Position numbers and translations under genes: made by a program. Under the pieces are notes generated by a model. It saw only the letters and a list, made by a program, of their open reading frames with translations. It ran no database searches and was not told the DNA's origin. From assembly GCA_002410925.1 (NCBI GenBank), contig DHPR01000033.1, positions 431,364 to 495,363 on the forward strand: DNA of 64,000 nt. The letters run 5' to 3'. Below are positions 9,421 to 17,237 of the stretch, piece after piece (the first letter of the stretch is position 1; every line of letters starts with the position of its first letter). This stretch comes from UBA5359 sp002410925 [NCBI: bacterium UBP13_UBA5359] (lineage in GTDB: Bacteria; UBP13; UBA5359).

Positions 9421-10154
9421 ATTAAATCTCCCGCCATGATAATTTTTTCGCCGTCGTCGCCCGCAGCCAGCAACAAAGAGCCATCATCATTTATGCTCTG
9501 TGCAATACCATATTCAATATGCCGGGCTGAACTTACAGCTATGCGGCATCCGATATACGGACTTCGGCCGATATACTCATCCTTTATTGAAGCAAAACCT
9601 GCATCAATAAAGGAATCATAACCAATAAAAAACTCGTCTGTAAAACGAGCAATGAAAGAGTTCCGATCAATATTTTTGCCCGTCAGCAGGTTAAGCGCCG
9701 TTGCCGGTTGTTCAATAGCGGCAAGATCATTCTGCGTCATATTAAGATTTACGCCAATACCGAGCGCCATGCCGGTAAACTCTCTGCCTGACCAGGAAGC
9801 TTCACTAAGAATGCCGGCAAGCTTATGTCCGTTAACCTGAACATCATTTGGCCACTTAATATGAGGAACGATGCCGTAACCATCCAGAATACGGCAAAGA
9901 ACAATAGAAGCATATTGAGTTATATTGGAGATATAAAATGGTGTGCCGGGATTTCGTTGAGGTTTGAGAAGAATGGTAAAATACGCATTGCCGCTGCTTT
10001 CAGATATCCACCTGCGGCCAAGCCTTCCTCGTCCGGCAGTTTGCCTGGCGGCTATGATAACCTGCCTGTCACTCAGACCGGCAATATTCTTCAAAGCAAA
10101 ATTATTGGTAGAATCCAGCTCCGCAAAGCTTAACATATTATGTTCATAATCCAT
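9411..10154 (-). CDS. birA: Biotin-[acetyl-CoA-carboxylase] ligase, BirA without DNA-binding domain
   Basis: This 247-residue protein starts directly in the catalytic domain. DSTN near residue 14, AGRGRLGRRWIS (the biotinyl-AMP loop GRGR) and KWPNDVQVNGHKLAGILSE are all present, followed by the small SH3-like C-terminal domain. It joins biotin to the target lysine through biotinyl-AMP. The N-terminal winged helix of the bifunctional repressor form is absent, so it should be a pure ligase. It is the first gene of the sodium-pump operon, which fits a dedicated role in biotinylating the alpha subunit encoded two genes downstream. Confidence 0.93.
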   Translation of the reverse strand: MDYEHNMLSFAELDSTNNFALKNIAGLSDRQVIIAARQTAGRGRLGRRWISESSGNAYFTILLKPQRNPGTPFYISNITQYASIVLCRILDGYGIVPHIKWPNDVQVNGHKLAGILSEASWSGREFTGMALGIGVNLNMTQNDLAAIEQPATALNLLTGKNIDRNSFIARFTDEFFIGYDSFIDAGFASIKDEYIGRSPYIGCRIAVSSARHIEYGIAQSINDDGSLLLAAGDDGEKIIMAGDLIWL

Positions 10155-10316
10155 TTTATCACCGCCACTAGGCGGTACTTCTCACCTACGATTATATCGA
10201 CAGCTGTATTTTAACACAGATGCACCCATTTTAATAAACAACAGGCTATTTAACGCCCATAGCATTATACCATAAACTTTAAAAAATAAAAGAAGGAATC
10301 CCTTTCCGTTATTCTG

Positions 10317-10364
10317 GCTAACATTTGCTAACATTTGATAAAAATGCTAACCTTCTCTTATAAT
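10317..10364 (+). promoter_or_regulatory. Sigma-A-type promoter overlapped by three GCTAAC direct repeats
   Basis: TTGATA at 10335-10340 and TATAAT at 10359-10364 are separated by 18 bases, a near-consensus promoter for the dehydrogenase gene at 10401. GCTAAC occurs at 10317, 10327 and 10346, that is spaced 10 and 19 bases, about one and two helical turns. The repeats bracket the -35 box and look like an operator. Confidence 0.75.
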
Positions 10365-10400
10365 TATTAAGCAGATTTATTTGTGAAGGGTAGCATTTTT

Positions 10401-11132
10401 ATGTCAAATGAATTATTAGCAGGTAAAGCAGCCATCGTAACCGGTGCAGGAAGAGGCATAGGCAGAGCTGTAGCTCTAACCATGGCACGTGCAGGAGCAA
10501 TGGTAATTTCGGCATCCAGAACGGCTGAAGAACTGGATGCACTAACACAGGAGATAGAGAGCCTGGGAGGAAAATCTATGCCGCTAATCACCGATCTTTC
10601 CAGCGAAAGCGATATCCATCGGCTGGTAGAGGCTACCGTTGCCGCTTTCGGACGCCTGGATATAGTAATAAATAATGCCGGAATAGGAATCTACGGGCCT
10701 CTTACCGATATGACTATAGAAGAGTGGGATATGGTCATGAATATCAATGCACGCGGGCCTTTTCTGCTTTGCCGCGAGAGCATCCCCTACCTGCGCTTGC
10801 AGGAACGCTCCTATATCGTCAATATAGCATCGGTAGTAGGGACCAAAGGATATGCCGGGCAATCCTTATACAGTGCTTCCAAGCATGCACTCATGGGAAT
10901 GAGTAAGGCTCTTGCCAAAGAAGTGCAGCACGACGGTATCCGTGTTCACGCTATCTGCCCGGGCGGCGTAGATACAGCCATGGCCGGACAATCCCGCCCT
11001 GACCTGGATCGCTCTGTACTTATGCAGCCGGAAGAGATCGCCGATGCCGTTCTCTTTCTGGTAACACGCCGGGGGAAAGCTGTTATCGATGAGATACATC
11101 TGCACAGAGAAGCCTCATTGCCCTGGGCATGA
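10401..11132 (+). CDS. Short-chain dehydrogenase/reductase (SDR), classical type
   Basis: This protein of about 243 residues has the classical SDR motifs: the NAD(P) glycine motif TGAGRGIG near the N-terminus, NNAG (INNAGIGIYG), the catalytic Ser in NIASVVG and YSASK with the active-site Tyr and Lys. FabG-like enzymes of this kind reduce or oxidise ketones and alcohols; the substrate is unknown. I choose the ATG at 10401, which has AAGGG upstream; an in-frame GTG at 10383 lies upstream of that RBS. The gene stands alone behind a strong promoter and converges on the oxidoreductase gene at 11278. Confidence 0.9.
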   Translation: MSNELLAGKAAIVTGAGRGIGRAVALTMARAGAMVISASRTAEELDALTQEIESLGGKSMPLITDLSSESDIHRLVEATVAAFGRLDIVINNAGIGIYGPLTDMTIEEWDMVMNINARGPFLLCRESIPYLRLQERSYIVNIASVVGTKGYAGQSLYSASKHALMGMSKALAKEVQHDGIRVHAICPGGVDTAMAGQSRPDLDRSVLMQPEEIADAVLFLVTRRGKAVIDEIHLHREASLPWA

Positions 11133-11277
11133 TATTCTCACGGCTCGCCTCCGGTTTCTCGCAGCTCGTTGCAGGCATGAAATCCTCCATACTCTGCATA
11201 AGGAGTGCTCGAACACTCATTTCCGAACAAGAACAATTATTTACATAAATAAACCGCACGTTCTGCGGAGCAGCGCC

Positions 11278-12321
11278 CTACGGTAAGATTATCGGCATTC
11301 CCTTCTCAGCCGATTCATAGATATAGCGACATAGCTCGATAGATTTACGACCTTCCAAGCCGTTCACCAGCGGTTCGCGATCCTGAGTTATAGCGTCACA
11401 CATATCCTTTATCTGGGCTTTATGCCAGGTTATGGGAAAGGCCATGGGATCACTGGCACCGGTGCCGGTAACCTCTTCCACATCGCCGGGTTCATCATTC
11501 TCCGTAGCATTCATAATATTCCAAGAGGATAGGCTGCCCCGTTCCAAAGTGATAGTTCCTCTGGTACCGTACAGTTCCAGGCGCTCTGGTAAACCCGGAT
11601 AAAGGCAAGTGGAGGCCTCGATAATGCCCATAGCACCATTCCTGAATTTAAGATTGATCGCAGCCAGGTTCTCAACTTCAATATTTCGATGCACAGGCGT
11701 TATGGCGGTATGGGCATAGACCTCCGCCACCGGGCCCAAAAACCAGAGCAGCAAGTCGATGTAATGCAAAGCCTGATTCATGAGAGCTCCGCCGCCCTCC
11801 GTGGATAGCTTGCCGCGCCATTCATCCTTATCAAAATATGCCTGAGGGCGATACCACTTAACATGAGCCCCACCATAAAGCAGCTGCCCAAGCCCATCGG
11901 CATGGCAATACTCCCTGGCACGACATACCGCCTTCTTGAATCTGTTTTGAAAGATCACCGCCAGCTTTACTTTATTGGTTTGACAAGCCTCGATAAGCGC
12001 ATCGCACTTCTCCAGGCTGATATCCATAGGCTTCTCTACTATAACATGTTTACCCTGCCGTGCAGCCTCTATCCCCATATCAGCATGGCAAAAAGGCACC
12101 GTAGTGATATCTACTATATCGATGTCATCCCGTCTTAACACTTCATTGTAATCGCAGGTCCAGGGAACATCATATCTATCTGCAAACTGTCTGGCCCGTT
12201 CCTCTGTCCTTGAATATACCAACTTCAGCTCGGTTTCATCCAGTTGCATAATGGAGTCAGCATGTGCGGCAGATACCATACCTGCCCCTATCAGAGCCAT
12301 ACCGTATTTCCTCTTACACAC
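11278..12321 (-). CDS. Gfo/Idh/MocA family NAD(P)-dependent oxidoreductase
   Basis: This protein of about 347 residues has an N-terminal Rossmann fold (ALIGAGMVSAAHADS). EKPMDISLEKCD carries the family's EKP signature, and a C-terminal beta-sheet domain follows (GGGALMNQALHYIDLLLWFLG, where the GG..HxxD region is typical). Members oxidise sugars, inositols or related polyols. I place the start at a GTG seven bases after GGAGGT. The ATG 15 bases upstream contains that RBS and would be hard to use. No neighbouring gene identifies the substrate. Confidence 0.88.
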   Translation of the reverse strand: MCKRKYGMALIGAGMVSAAHADSIMQLDETELKLVYSRTEERARQFADRYDVPWTCDYNEVLRRDDIDIVDITTVPFCHADMGIEAARQGKHVIVEKPMDISLEKCDALIEACQTNKVKLAVIFQNRFKKAVCRAREYCHADGLGQLLYGGAHVKWYRPQAYFDKDEWRGKLSTEGGGALMNQALHYIDLLLWFLGPVAEVYAHTAITPVHRNIEVENLAAINLKFRNGAMGIIEASTCLYPGLPERLELYGTRGTITLERGSLSSWNIMNATENDEPGDVEEVTGTGASDPMAFPITWHKAQIKDMCDAITQDREPLVNGLEGRKSIELCRYIYESAEKGMPIILP

Positions 12322-12576
12322 TATACCTACCTCCATACTTTTTATTTATCGTAACATAGCTGCAAGGCTTTTCATACTCTCTTTTCTTCTGCTGCTAAGG
12401 GGTTGCCTTGCTTCTGCTTAAGCCTATCATATAATAAAATATCTCTCTTTGGCTAGTATACGAAGTATTCAGGATTGGTGGCAATTCAATATACATGCAT
12501 AAAGCATAAACAAAACGTTTTATTTATCCGGAAGTATGGTAAATATTTCTAGATATATCTAATCAGGAGCGATATC

Positions 12577-13257
12577 ATGCCAATAAAGAGCATTTCTTTT
12601 GCTATATGCTTTTGCTTAATCTCGCTTTCAACTGCAGCCGCCAAAGCTGAAAGGCATTCCGTTGCTGCTGTATCTGCTATACATGCCGGAGCAAAGAAGG
12701 CGCCGCTTTATATAACGGATGCACATAGGTTAGGTGAGCTGCAATCAGATTATGCTTCTATTAGCGTAGAAGCAGTCAGAATTTATCAATATGGAAAATC
12801 AAAGCCTCTTTATAAAGGCATAACGCTTATCCTTACAGGTTCAATGGTAACGTTAAATGTTGATGAAGCAAAAGCCTTATCCTCAACCATACCGGATCTG
12901 ATAAAAGTAGGTAATGAGTGGGCAGATGTGCAAAAGGAATCCGCAGAGGCAGATATATTCGTGGGAGACCCCTATATATTTAATATAGGATTTTATCAGG
13001 AGGGTACTAAAAGGGTTATTTATATGTCCAGCCTCGAAGCCACCGTAATGCTTAAATCACTAGATGATATTTTAAGCTTTAAAGATTTAGTTGATCAAGG
13101 ATTAATATGGCTGTCACACGATAAAAGTGCCGACCCATCGCAAAATAATAAAAAAGATTTGGTAATATCGGTTATCAAGAAACGCTATCATAATAAAAAC
13201 GGGTTCCGGCAAAACCCCGGAACCCGCATAAATACTGGAGCCGACGAGCAGGATTGA
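12577..13257 (+). CDS. Predicted secreted protein of unknown function
   Basis: This 226-residue protein begins with a clear signal peptide (hydrophobic ICFCLISLSTAAAKA, cleavage likely after the AKA). The mature part is soluble and mixed alpha/beta, with no motif I recognise. AATCAGGAGCGATATC upstream gives a good RBS. The last 20 codons run through the transcription terminator and the 3' end of the tRNA-Thr remnant on the other strand. Since this stretch is the chromosomal side of the attachment site, the stop was probably there before the prophage inserted. About 255 bases upstream, to the divergent oxidoreductase gene, hold no gene. Confidence 0.7.
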   Translation: MPIKSISFAICFCLISLSTAAAKAERHSVAAVSAIHAGAKKAPLYITDAHRLGELQSDYASISVEAVRIYQYGKSKPLYKGITLILTGSMVTLNVDEAKALSSTIPDLIKVGNEWADVQKESAEADIFVGDPYIFNIGFYQEGTKRVIYMSSLEATVMLKSLDDILSFKDLVDQGLIWLSHDKSADPSQNNKKDLVISVIKKRYHNKNGFRQNPGTRINTGADEQD

Positions 13258-13281
13258 ACTGCTGACCTACGCATTACGAGT
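13197..13281. repeat. attL: direct repeat copy with tRNA-Thr 3' end
   Basis: This copy matches 51101-51185 at 80 of 85 positions. It contains the terminator hairpin (GGGTTCCGG / CCGGAACCC) and the last 46 bases of a tRNA-Thr. Two of the five differences (13250 and 13260) are compensatory in the T-stem, so both copies fold; this shows that the host and phage versions of the tRNA end evolved as functional sequences. Confidence 0.9.
13236..13281 (-). pseudogene. tRNA-Thr 3' fragment left outside the prophage
   Basis: The sequence covers CCA, acceptor 3' strand, T-arm, variable region and the anticodon stem-loop's 3' side, then diverges completely. It is the displaced 3' end of the original host tRNA gene; it has no 5' half and cannot make a tRNA. 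Confidence 0.88.
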
Positions 13282-13399
13282 AGTCCACCGCTATCTCGCC
13301 AAAAGACCGCTACCATGCTGAATAGCGCTATTCATACCCTTCTCAAGGTTACCAGCAGTTACCATCATGGACCTTAAAAGGACATTTTATACCTATAAT

Positions 13400-13419
13400 T
13401 GTTGTCCTATTTGTTGTCC
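13400..13419. promoter_or_regulatory. Candidate integrase arm-type sites, left end
   Basis: TGTTGTCC occurs at 13400 and 13412, spaced 12 bases. The same octamer pair with identical spacing is at 51072 and 51084. In the circular phage the two pairs flank the core, which is the expected position of integrase arm sites. Confidence 0.65.
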
Positions 13420-13440
13420 TTCGGACAGGAGTAATATAAC

Positions 13441-13674
13441 CTACTCTTCCGGCATGCCATTCTCAATCCCATGTTTGATTTCTTCAATACAAAACTTGAT
13501 TTTTTCCTCATGCGTTTCTTGTGGAAAAAGAGCCCCGATAATACCACCAAGAGTATTACTGAGAAAATCAATAGTGGAGCCAAGATTTTCCTCGTTTACT
13601 TTATGAGAACGGAGAGCACGCTGAACCTGCTGGGCCACATCGTGCCTGGCCGTTATCTCTTTATAGGCATCCAT
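13441..13674 (-). CDS. Small prophage protein of unknown function next to AbiTii gene
   Basis: This 77-residue, mostly helical, acidic C-terminus protein has no recognised domain. The start ATG has AAGGAGA seven bases upstream. It lies 15 bases after the AbiTii-domain gene in the same direction, so the two are probably one transcript and the small protein may be a partner. It is the last gene before attL, the usual place for cargo genes expressed in the lysogen. Confidence 0.6.
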   Translation of the reverse strand: MDAYKEITARHDVAQQVQRALRSHKVNEENLGSTIDFLSNTLGGIIGALFPQETHEEKIKFCIEEIKHGIENGMPEE

Positions 13675-13689
13675 TAGAATCTCCTTTTG

Positions 13690-14613
13690 TTATTGCATTC
13701 CGAAAAAGCTGAATAAGTAATTACTGAGCATAGTAGATGCAACTGATGTACCAACAGCTAAGGCTCCAGCCTCCGCGTGGGAAACCATCTTTTCAAGCCA
13801 TGACTTAGTGTTCTCTCCATAGGCAGGTTTATCGTTAGGATCCTTATCTGCCTGTATAGCAGCTTTAAGGTCATCAAAATCTTTATTCGATACCCCCAGC
13901 GAATCTAAAGCACTTTTAAGACTTGATAAATCACCGGCAGTTACATTAAACTCGCCATCTTGTGAGACATTATCGTTACCTAAAGCAACATTTTGCACAT
14001 TACCTGTAATATAAGTGGTAAAAATTTGCGACACTTTCTCTTGAGGTACTGGCGATGTGTTTTGTGGCGCTTCTCCAGCATCGGGAGCTTCTTTTTCAAT
14101 GGCTAACGAGAAATCAAGTATTCTTGTCTTGATTGTGTCAATAACTGAAACCATCGCTCCATACGGAATCATCTTCCATGCACTCAAACAGGCCATATTT
14201 TCATATATGTCATTAGCAAAACGAGTTACCATATCTTGCGGCCATGGGTCTTTAAAATTCTCACCCGTGTTTTTTGCATCGTTAACAAGTGCGGCATAAG
14301 CGCTTATTGGCCCTATGAGATAAGATGTTGTGGTCATATAGCTTACCTCTTTAGGTATGCAAGATGGCGGAATAGGAGCATTGTCCATGCTACTACCAAA
14401 TGGCCCAGCGAAAAAGCCATACGACTGTGTATTTAGAACTCTGTATATTGGGAGATCTCCTTTATCATTATACCCATTTAGCTCATAGTCTATCCAGTCG
14501 CTAAATTCCTTATTGTTTAATCTTGCTGCTAGTATCTTACATTTACGAAGCAAATTACAGATATCTATGTTGTTATCTACTGCTGCATCTTGGATATCCC
14601 TTAAAAGCGGCAC
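13690..14613 (-). CDS. AbiTii-domain protein, probable prophage-encoded phage-defence or exclusion factor
   Basis: The first 130 residues or so match the AbiTii domain as I know it: a start LLRDIQDAAVDN, then LLRKCKILAARLNN, WIDYELNGY and YRVL, with the conserved helical core. The middle contains a Gly/Asn-rich GNVQNVALGNDNVSQ stretch, common in such proteins, and the C-terminus has a short hydrophobic segment (ASTMLSNYLFSFFG). AbiTii domains are associated with abortive infection. The start is a GTG behind GGGGGA. Position at the lysogenic end and opposite orientation to YfbU fit expression from the prophage. Function is inferred from the domain only. Confidence 0.75.
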   Translation of the reverse strand: MPLLRDIQDAAVDNNIDICNLLRKCKILAARLNNKEFSDWIDYELNGYNDKGDLPIYRVLNTQSYGFFAGPFGSSMDNAPIPPSCIPKEVSYMTTTSYLIGPISAYAALVNDAKNTGENFKDPWPQDMVTRFANDIYENMACLSAWKMIPYGAMVSVIDTIKTRILDFSLAIEKEAPDAGEAPQNTSPVPQEKVSQIFTTYITGNVQNVALGNDNVSQDGEFNVTAGDLSSLKSALDSLGVSNKDFDDLKAAIQADKDPNDKPAYGENTKSWLEKMVSHAEAGALAVGTSVASTMLSNYLFSFFGMQ

Positions 14614-14700
14614 GACATTATCCCCCTTTATATAGTTTTAGTAACCTTTAATTTAATTATGACAGACAGCAAATACATGAGTCAAGCAAGCGCTATTATG

Positions 14701-14720
14701 ATTATTCCACATGAAATAAT
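14701..14720 (+). promoter_or_regulatory. parS-like palindrome, copy 1
   Basis: Core TATTCCACATGAAATA at 14703-14718 lies in the gap between the divergent AbiTii and YfbU genes. It is one of four same-orientation copies in the prophage. It differs from bacterial parS (TGTTNCACGTGAAACA) symmetrically at the second and fifteenth positions, and by an A for G at the centre. Confidence 0.65.
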
Positions 14721-14889
14721 AGAGTCCCGAGTATTATAGTTGGCACTATGTTTTATAGCTGTCTTGATGTTAATAGTGGAACACTGGGAAAGACAGATAA
14801 GGCTATGAGAACAAGCGTTTGTTTGATGATCTATAAAAAGCAATCTATACTGAAATATAGGAACTATTAATCAGGGGGAGGAACATATT

Positions 14890-15411
14890 ATGGAATTAAC
14901 AGTAGTGGAAAGGATCATTATAGCTAATCAGTTAAGAATACTAGAGAAGCTTTATCCTGGCGATTACAAAGAACGATTAACATTTATCGAAAGAGGGTAC
15001 ACCTATAACTACAGAGAATTAAGCAGCGGCTTAAACTCCGAGACACCGCTAGATGTTTGCAACGAAGTCATAGACATACTTGATATGTACCGTTCAATCA
15101 CTATATCTTATAAAAATCTTCCTGAGACTGATATTTCTCCCAATGATATACTTTTTTCTGGGTTCGATATGACCAGCGAAGAGTATCATTATGGATATGC
15201 AACATTTTATCTAAATGAATTAGGGCGCTATGAGGAGCTACTACAAGGAAATCCGAGAAGAGATTTAAATAGCCATGGTCCCACACTCCGACGCTATCGA
15301 CGTATGCTTGAATGGTGGAAGCCTTTTCTAGAAGAAGAACAACTTGAATCCATAAATTACACCTTAAATGAAGAGCAAATAAAAGAGCTTCTATCTCTCT
15401 GGAAAGCATAG
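14890..15411 (+). CDS. YfbU-family protein
   Basis: This 173-residue protein resembles E. coli YfbU over its length: ERIIIANQLRILEKL, then FIERGYTYNYREL, DILDMYRSI and FSGFDMTSE, then the YGY(A)xF and GRYEELL region, ending in a tryptophan-rich helix (YRRMLEWWKPF). The molecular role of YfbU is not established; E. coli YfbU has been linked to cell death phenotypes. GGGGGAGG lies upstream of the ATG. It is the only rightward gene at the prophage left end and may be expressed in the lysogen, divergently from the AbiTii gene. Confidence 0.85.
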   Translation: MELTVVERIIIANQLRILEKLYPGDYKERLTFIERGYTYNYRELSSGLNSETPLDVCNEVIDILDMYRSITISYKNLPETDISPNDILFSGFDMTSEEYHYGYATFYLNELGRYEELLQGNPRRDLNSHGPTLRRYRRMLEWWKPFLEEEQLESINYTLNEEQIKELLSLWKA

Positions 15412-15443
15412 CGAAATATTTATCAAGTGAATTGCAAAAAACA

Positions 15444-15485
15444 GCCGGGGCACTGCTGTAATGGCTATAATGGCAGTGCCCCGGC
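15444..15485. terminator. Strong hairpin terminator between YfbU gene and late operon end
   Basis: A 13-pair perfect stem (GCCGGGGCACTGC / GCAGTGCCCCGGC) has a 16-base loop. On the minus strand a run of six U follows, so it should end the late (lysis) transcript; it can also serve the convergent YfbU gene. Confidence 0.88.
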
Positions 15486-15521
15486 TCCTTCGGGGGAAGG
15501 CATGATCGGGCGGGAATCGCC

Positions 15522-15683
15522 CTATGAGATATGCAGATCGGAAAGGTCAGCGTCTCCGTCCGGCACCATCTCGCGGTACCGGCGGTTACGCTCCTCGGGG
15601 GTCTCCTCATATGCTGAGGTATCGGTCGTTAAAGTGGCGTTTGCCGGCAGATCCGGACGGCCGTTATCCAGCCGTATCCGCAG
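15522..15683 (-). CDS. Small late protein without canonical start codon (candidate)
   Basis: The frame reads LRIRLDNGRPDLPANATL, continues into an acidic, Arg-rich tail (EETPEERNRRYREMVPDG) and stops at 15522. It has coding character and phage-like composition. After an in-frame stop near 15731 the frame contains no ATG, GTG or TTG before the conserved-looking part; the best choices are CTG at 15683 or 15671. It overlaps the end of the preceding gene in the +1 frame, so re-initiation or a +1 frameshift from that gene is also possible. I cannot tell these apart, nor exclude a sequencing error. Confidence 0.4.
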   Translation of the reverse strand: MRIRLDNGRPDLPANATLTTDTSAYEETPEERNRRYREMVPDGDADLSDLHIS

Positions 15684-15954
15684 CGGGAGTTTTGCGAAAC
15701 CCGCCGATGAGGTTCTTGAGGTTGACTACCATGTCGATTGCCTTATCGAGGAAAGCGACAATCATGTCCTGGTCCAGATCAAGACCGGGCACTGCCTTCT
15801 CGGCGGCCACTATGGATTCCTTCATCAGGTCCAGGACGGCTTTCTTCTTCTCGGCACCGTGACCGGGCTGCTCTACCGCCTCGATCAGTTCGATCAGGGG
15901 CTTTAAGAGACCGGTCAGGAACAACAGGGTCTGCAGAAACTTAAGTATCTTCAT
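15664..15954 (-). CDS. Small membrane-associated late protein, possible lysis accessory
   Basis: This 96-residue protein has an N-terminal hydrophobic segment (LKFLQTLLFLTGLLKPLI), a Lys/Glu-rich helix and a second amphipathic region. No family is recognised. The start is the ATG five bases after GGAGGTGA; an ATG 15 bases upstream overlaps that RBS. It follows the amidase gene in the lysis module, so a holin or spanin-like accessory role is possible but unproven. Confidence 0.6.
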   Translation of the reverse strand: MKILKFLQTLLFLTGLLKPLIELIEAVEQPGHGAEKKKAVLDLMKESIVAAEKAVPGLDLDQDMIVAFLDKAIDMVVNLKNLIGGFRKTPAADTAG

Positions 15955-16017
15955 CGATATCACCTCCATTCTTTTTGGGCTTACCCTCTCCCCTAAGGTT
16001 ATCCGGCATCGGCCGGT

Positions 16018-16698
16018 CTATTTGGTAACGATAGTGACCTTACGCGGACTGGCCGTATAAACCACCTGGCCGCCCAGCGCTTCGGCATGGGCCCGGATGG
16101 GGCCATAGGCGACGCCGTTTATGATGACGGCCATGCCTATCTTCTTAGTGCCCACGTAGATAGGGAACTCGTTGGGTGCCGACGTAGTGGCCACCGGCTT
16201 CAGTTCTTTCTTGATGGCGGCCAGGAAGCCTTCCCATCCGTTCTTCCTTGCCCGGAGGATCTGCGGGCAGTTCTTGCCGCTCCAGTGGTTGTGCTGGACA
16301 ACGCACTCCGGGAACGGGAGCAGGGTAGGAACATCCCGAATGAGTTGTGCAATGGCAGCCGATCCCTTGGCCTCGATCTTTTTCCGATCACCGTCAAGAT
16401 GCATGCACATCTCTACGCCGAGGCTCTGACGGTTGCCTGGTCCGGCGCCATCTGCGGCATGGTAGCCGCACTCGTTGAACGGCAGGCTCTGATATACATC
16501 GAGTTCATCGACGGTCAGATGCCAGGATACCAAGTTCTTTTCAGCGTCCTTGTTGACGGCCAGGTACGCGGCATGAGCGGAGGCATCCGCTCCCACCTTT
16601 GTGTTGCCGGTATCGTGGACGGTTATATACCGCGGCGTCATGATCCGGCCGGGCCTGTTCTTTCTCCCCTGTGGGATGTAAAGCTCGATGAATTTCAT
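16018..16698 (-). CDS. Phage endolysin, N-acetylmuramoyl-L-alanine amidase (Amidase_2)
   Basis: This 226-residue protein has an Amidase_2 catalytic domain at about 15-160. The first zinc His is in ITVHDTGN, and HNHWSGKNCPQILR carries the second His and the Cys near the third-ligand position. The C-terminal 50 residues look like a copper-amine-oxidase-N or cell-wall-binding repeat (VGTKKIGMAVIINGVAYGPI). It would cleave the amide bond between MurNAc and the stem peptide during host lysis. It follows the holin-like gene with one base between them. Confidence 0.92.
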   Translation of the reverse strand: MKFIELYIPQGRKNRPGRIMTPRYITVHDTGNTKVGADASAHAAYLAVNKDAEKNLVSWHLTVDELDVYQSLPFNECGYHAADGAGPGNRQSLGVEMCMHLDGDRKKIEAKGSAAIAQLIRDVPTLLPFPECVVQHNHWSGKNCPQILRARKNGWEGFLAAIKKELKPVATTSAPNEFPIYVGTKKIGMAVIINGVAYGPIRAHAEALGGQVVYTASPRKVTIVTK

Positions 16699-16699
16699 A

Positions 16700-16924
16700 C
16701 TACTTCCCCCCCTTCAATACTAAATAAACAAACACAGCCAGGCCGATCTGGATAAGTGTATTTAGTGCGGACAACAGGAATGACACCATCATCTTGTCCA
16801 GGCGCTCAAAGATCTTACCGATGTTTACCTCGTTACGCCTTACATCTTTGACTACATCCACAACATCCTTATTCAGTAGCTGCAAAGCCGTGCAGCCCTT
16901 CTCCGTATTGCAATCCACCGCCAT
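16700..16924 (-). CDS. XhlA-like holin-associated protein
   Basis: This 74-residue protein has a charged helical N-terminus (VVDVVKDVRRNEVNIGKIFERLDK) and one C-terminal membrane helix (LLSALNTLIQIGLAVFVYLVL). This is the layout of XhlA/haemolysin-like phage proteins, which help the holin and endolysin. It sits immediately before the amidase gene with a GAGGGG RBS. No separate multi-helix holin was found, so this protein may act as the holin itself. Confidence 0.75.
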   Translation of the reverse strand: MAVDCNTEKGCTALQLLNKDVVDVVKDVRRNEVNIGKIFERLDKMMVSFLLSALNTLIQIGLAVFVYLVLKGGK

Positions 16925-16944
16925 AGAATTCCCCTCCCCCTGCG

Positions 16945-17235
16945 TTATCTCTTCAGATCAAACCCGGCCGATAGCTTACCGGCCTTTTTGAGCCTCTCCA
17001 CTGCCATTTCCTGGACCATCTGCCGGGCCTCGGCTGTTATCAGATCCTCTGCAGCCTGGTCTTCCATTACCTGGGCTCCGTTGGCATCCCACCAGGCAGT
17101 AATGGATCCCCATGTGGGTTTGGGTCTGGCGTCCTCCCATAACAAGGCGTCAAAGGATTTTTTACTGTTGTCTGTTACCGATCCGCCATATTTAGCGGCC
17201 GGCACCAAACCGTCTATGGCCAGAGCAACATCCAT
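16945..17235 (-). CDS. Phage tail-associated protein of unknown function (XkdW-like position)
   Basis: This protein of about 96 residues begins MDVALAIDGL and is rich in Trp in PTWGSITAWWDANG. Small proteins at this place, after the tail fibre and before the lysis genes, often act as fibre assembly factors, but I recognise no family with certainty. I choose the ATG behind GGTGGG over one 18 bases upstream. It starts three bases after the fibre gene stop. Confidence 0.6.
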   Translation of the reverse strand: MDVALAIDGLVPAAKYGGSVTDNSKKSFDALLWEDARPKPTWGSITAWWDANGAQVMEDQAAEDLITAEARQMVQEMAVERLKKAGKLSAGFDLKR

Positions 17236-17237
17236 AT

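Noticed and set aside
13236-13281. A second tRNA-Thr at the left end
   Set aside because: Only the 3' 46 bases match; the sequence beyond is phage DNA and no 5' half can pair. It is the att remnant.
15101-15610. Leftward frame of 169 residues across the YfbU gene and terminator
   Set aside because: It runs through a strong terminator and antisense to a clear family member; composition is not protein-like.
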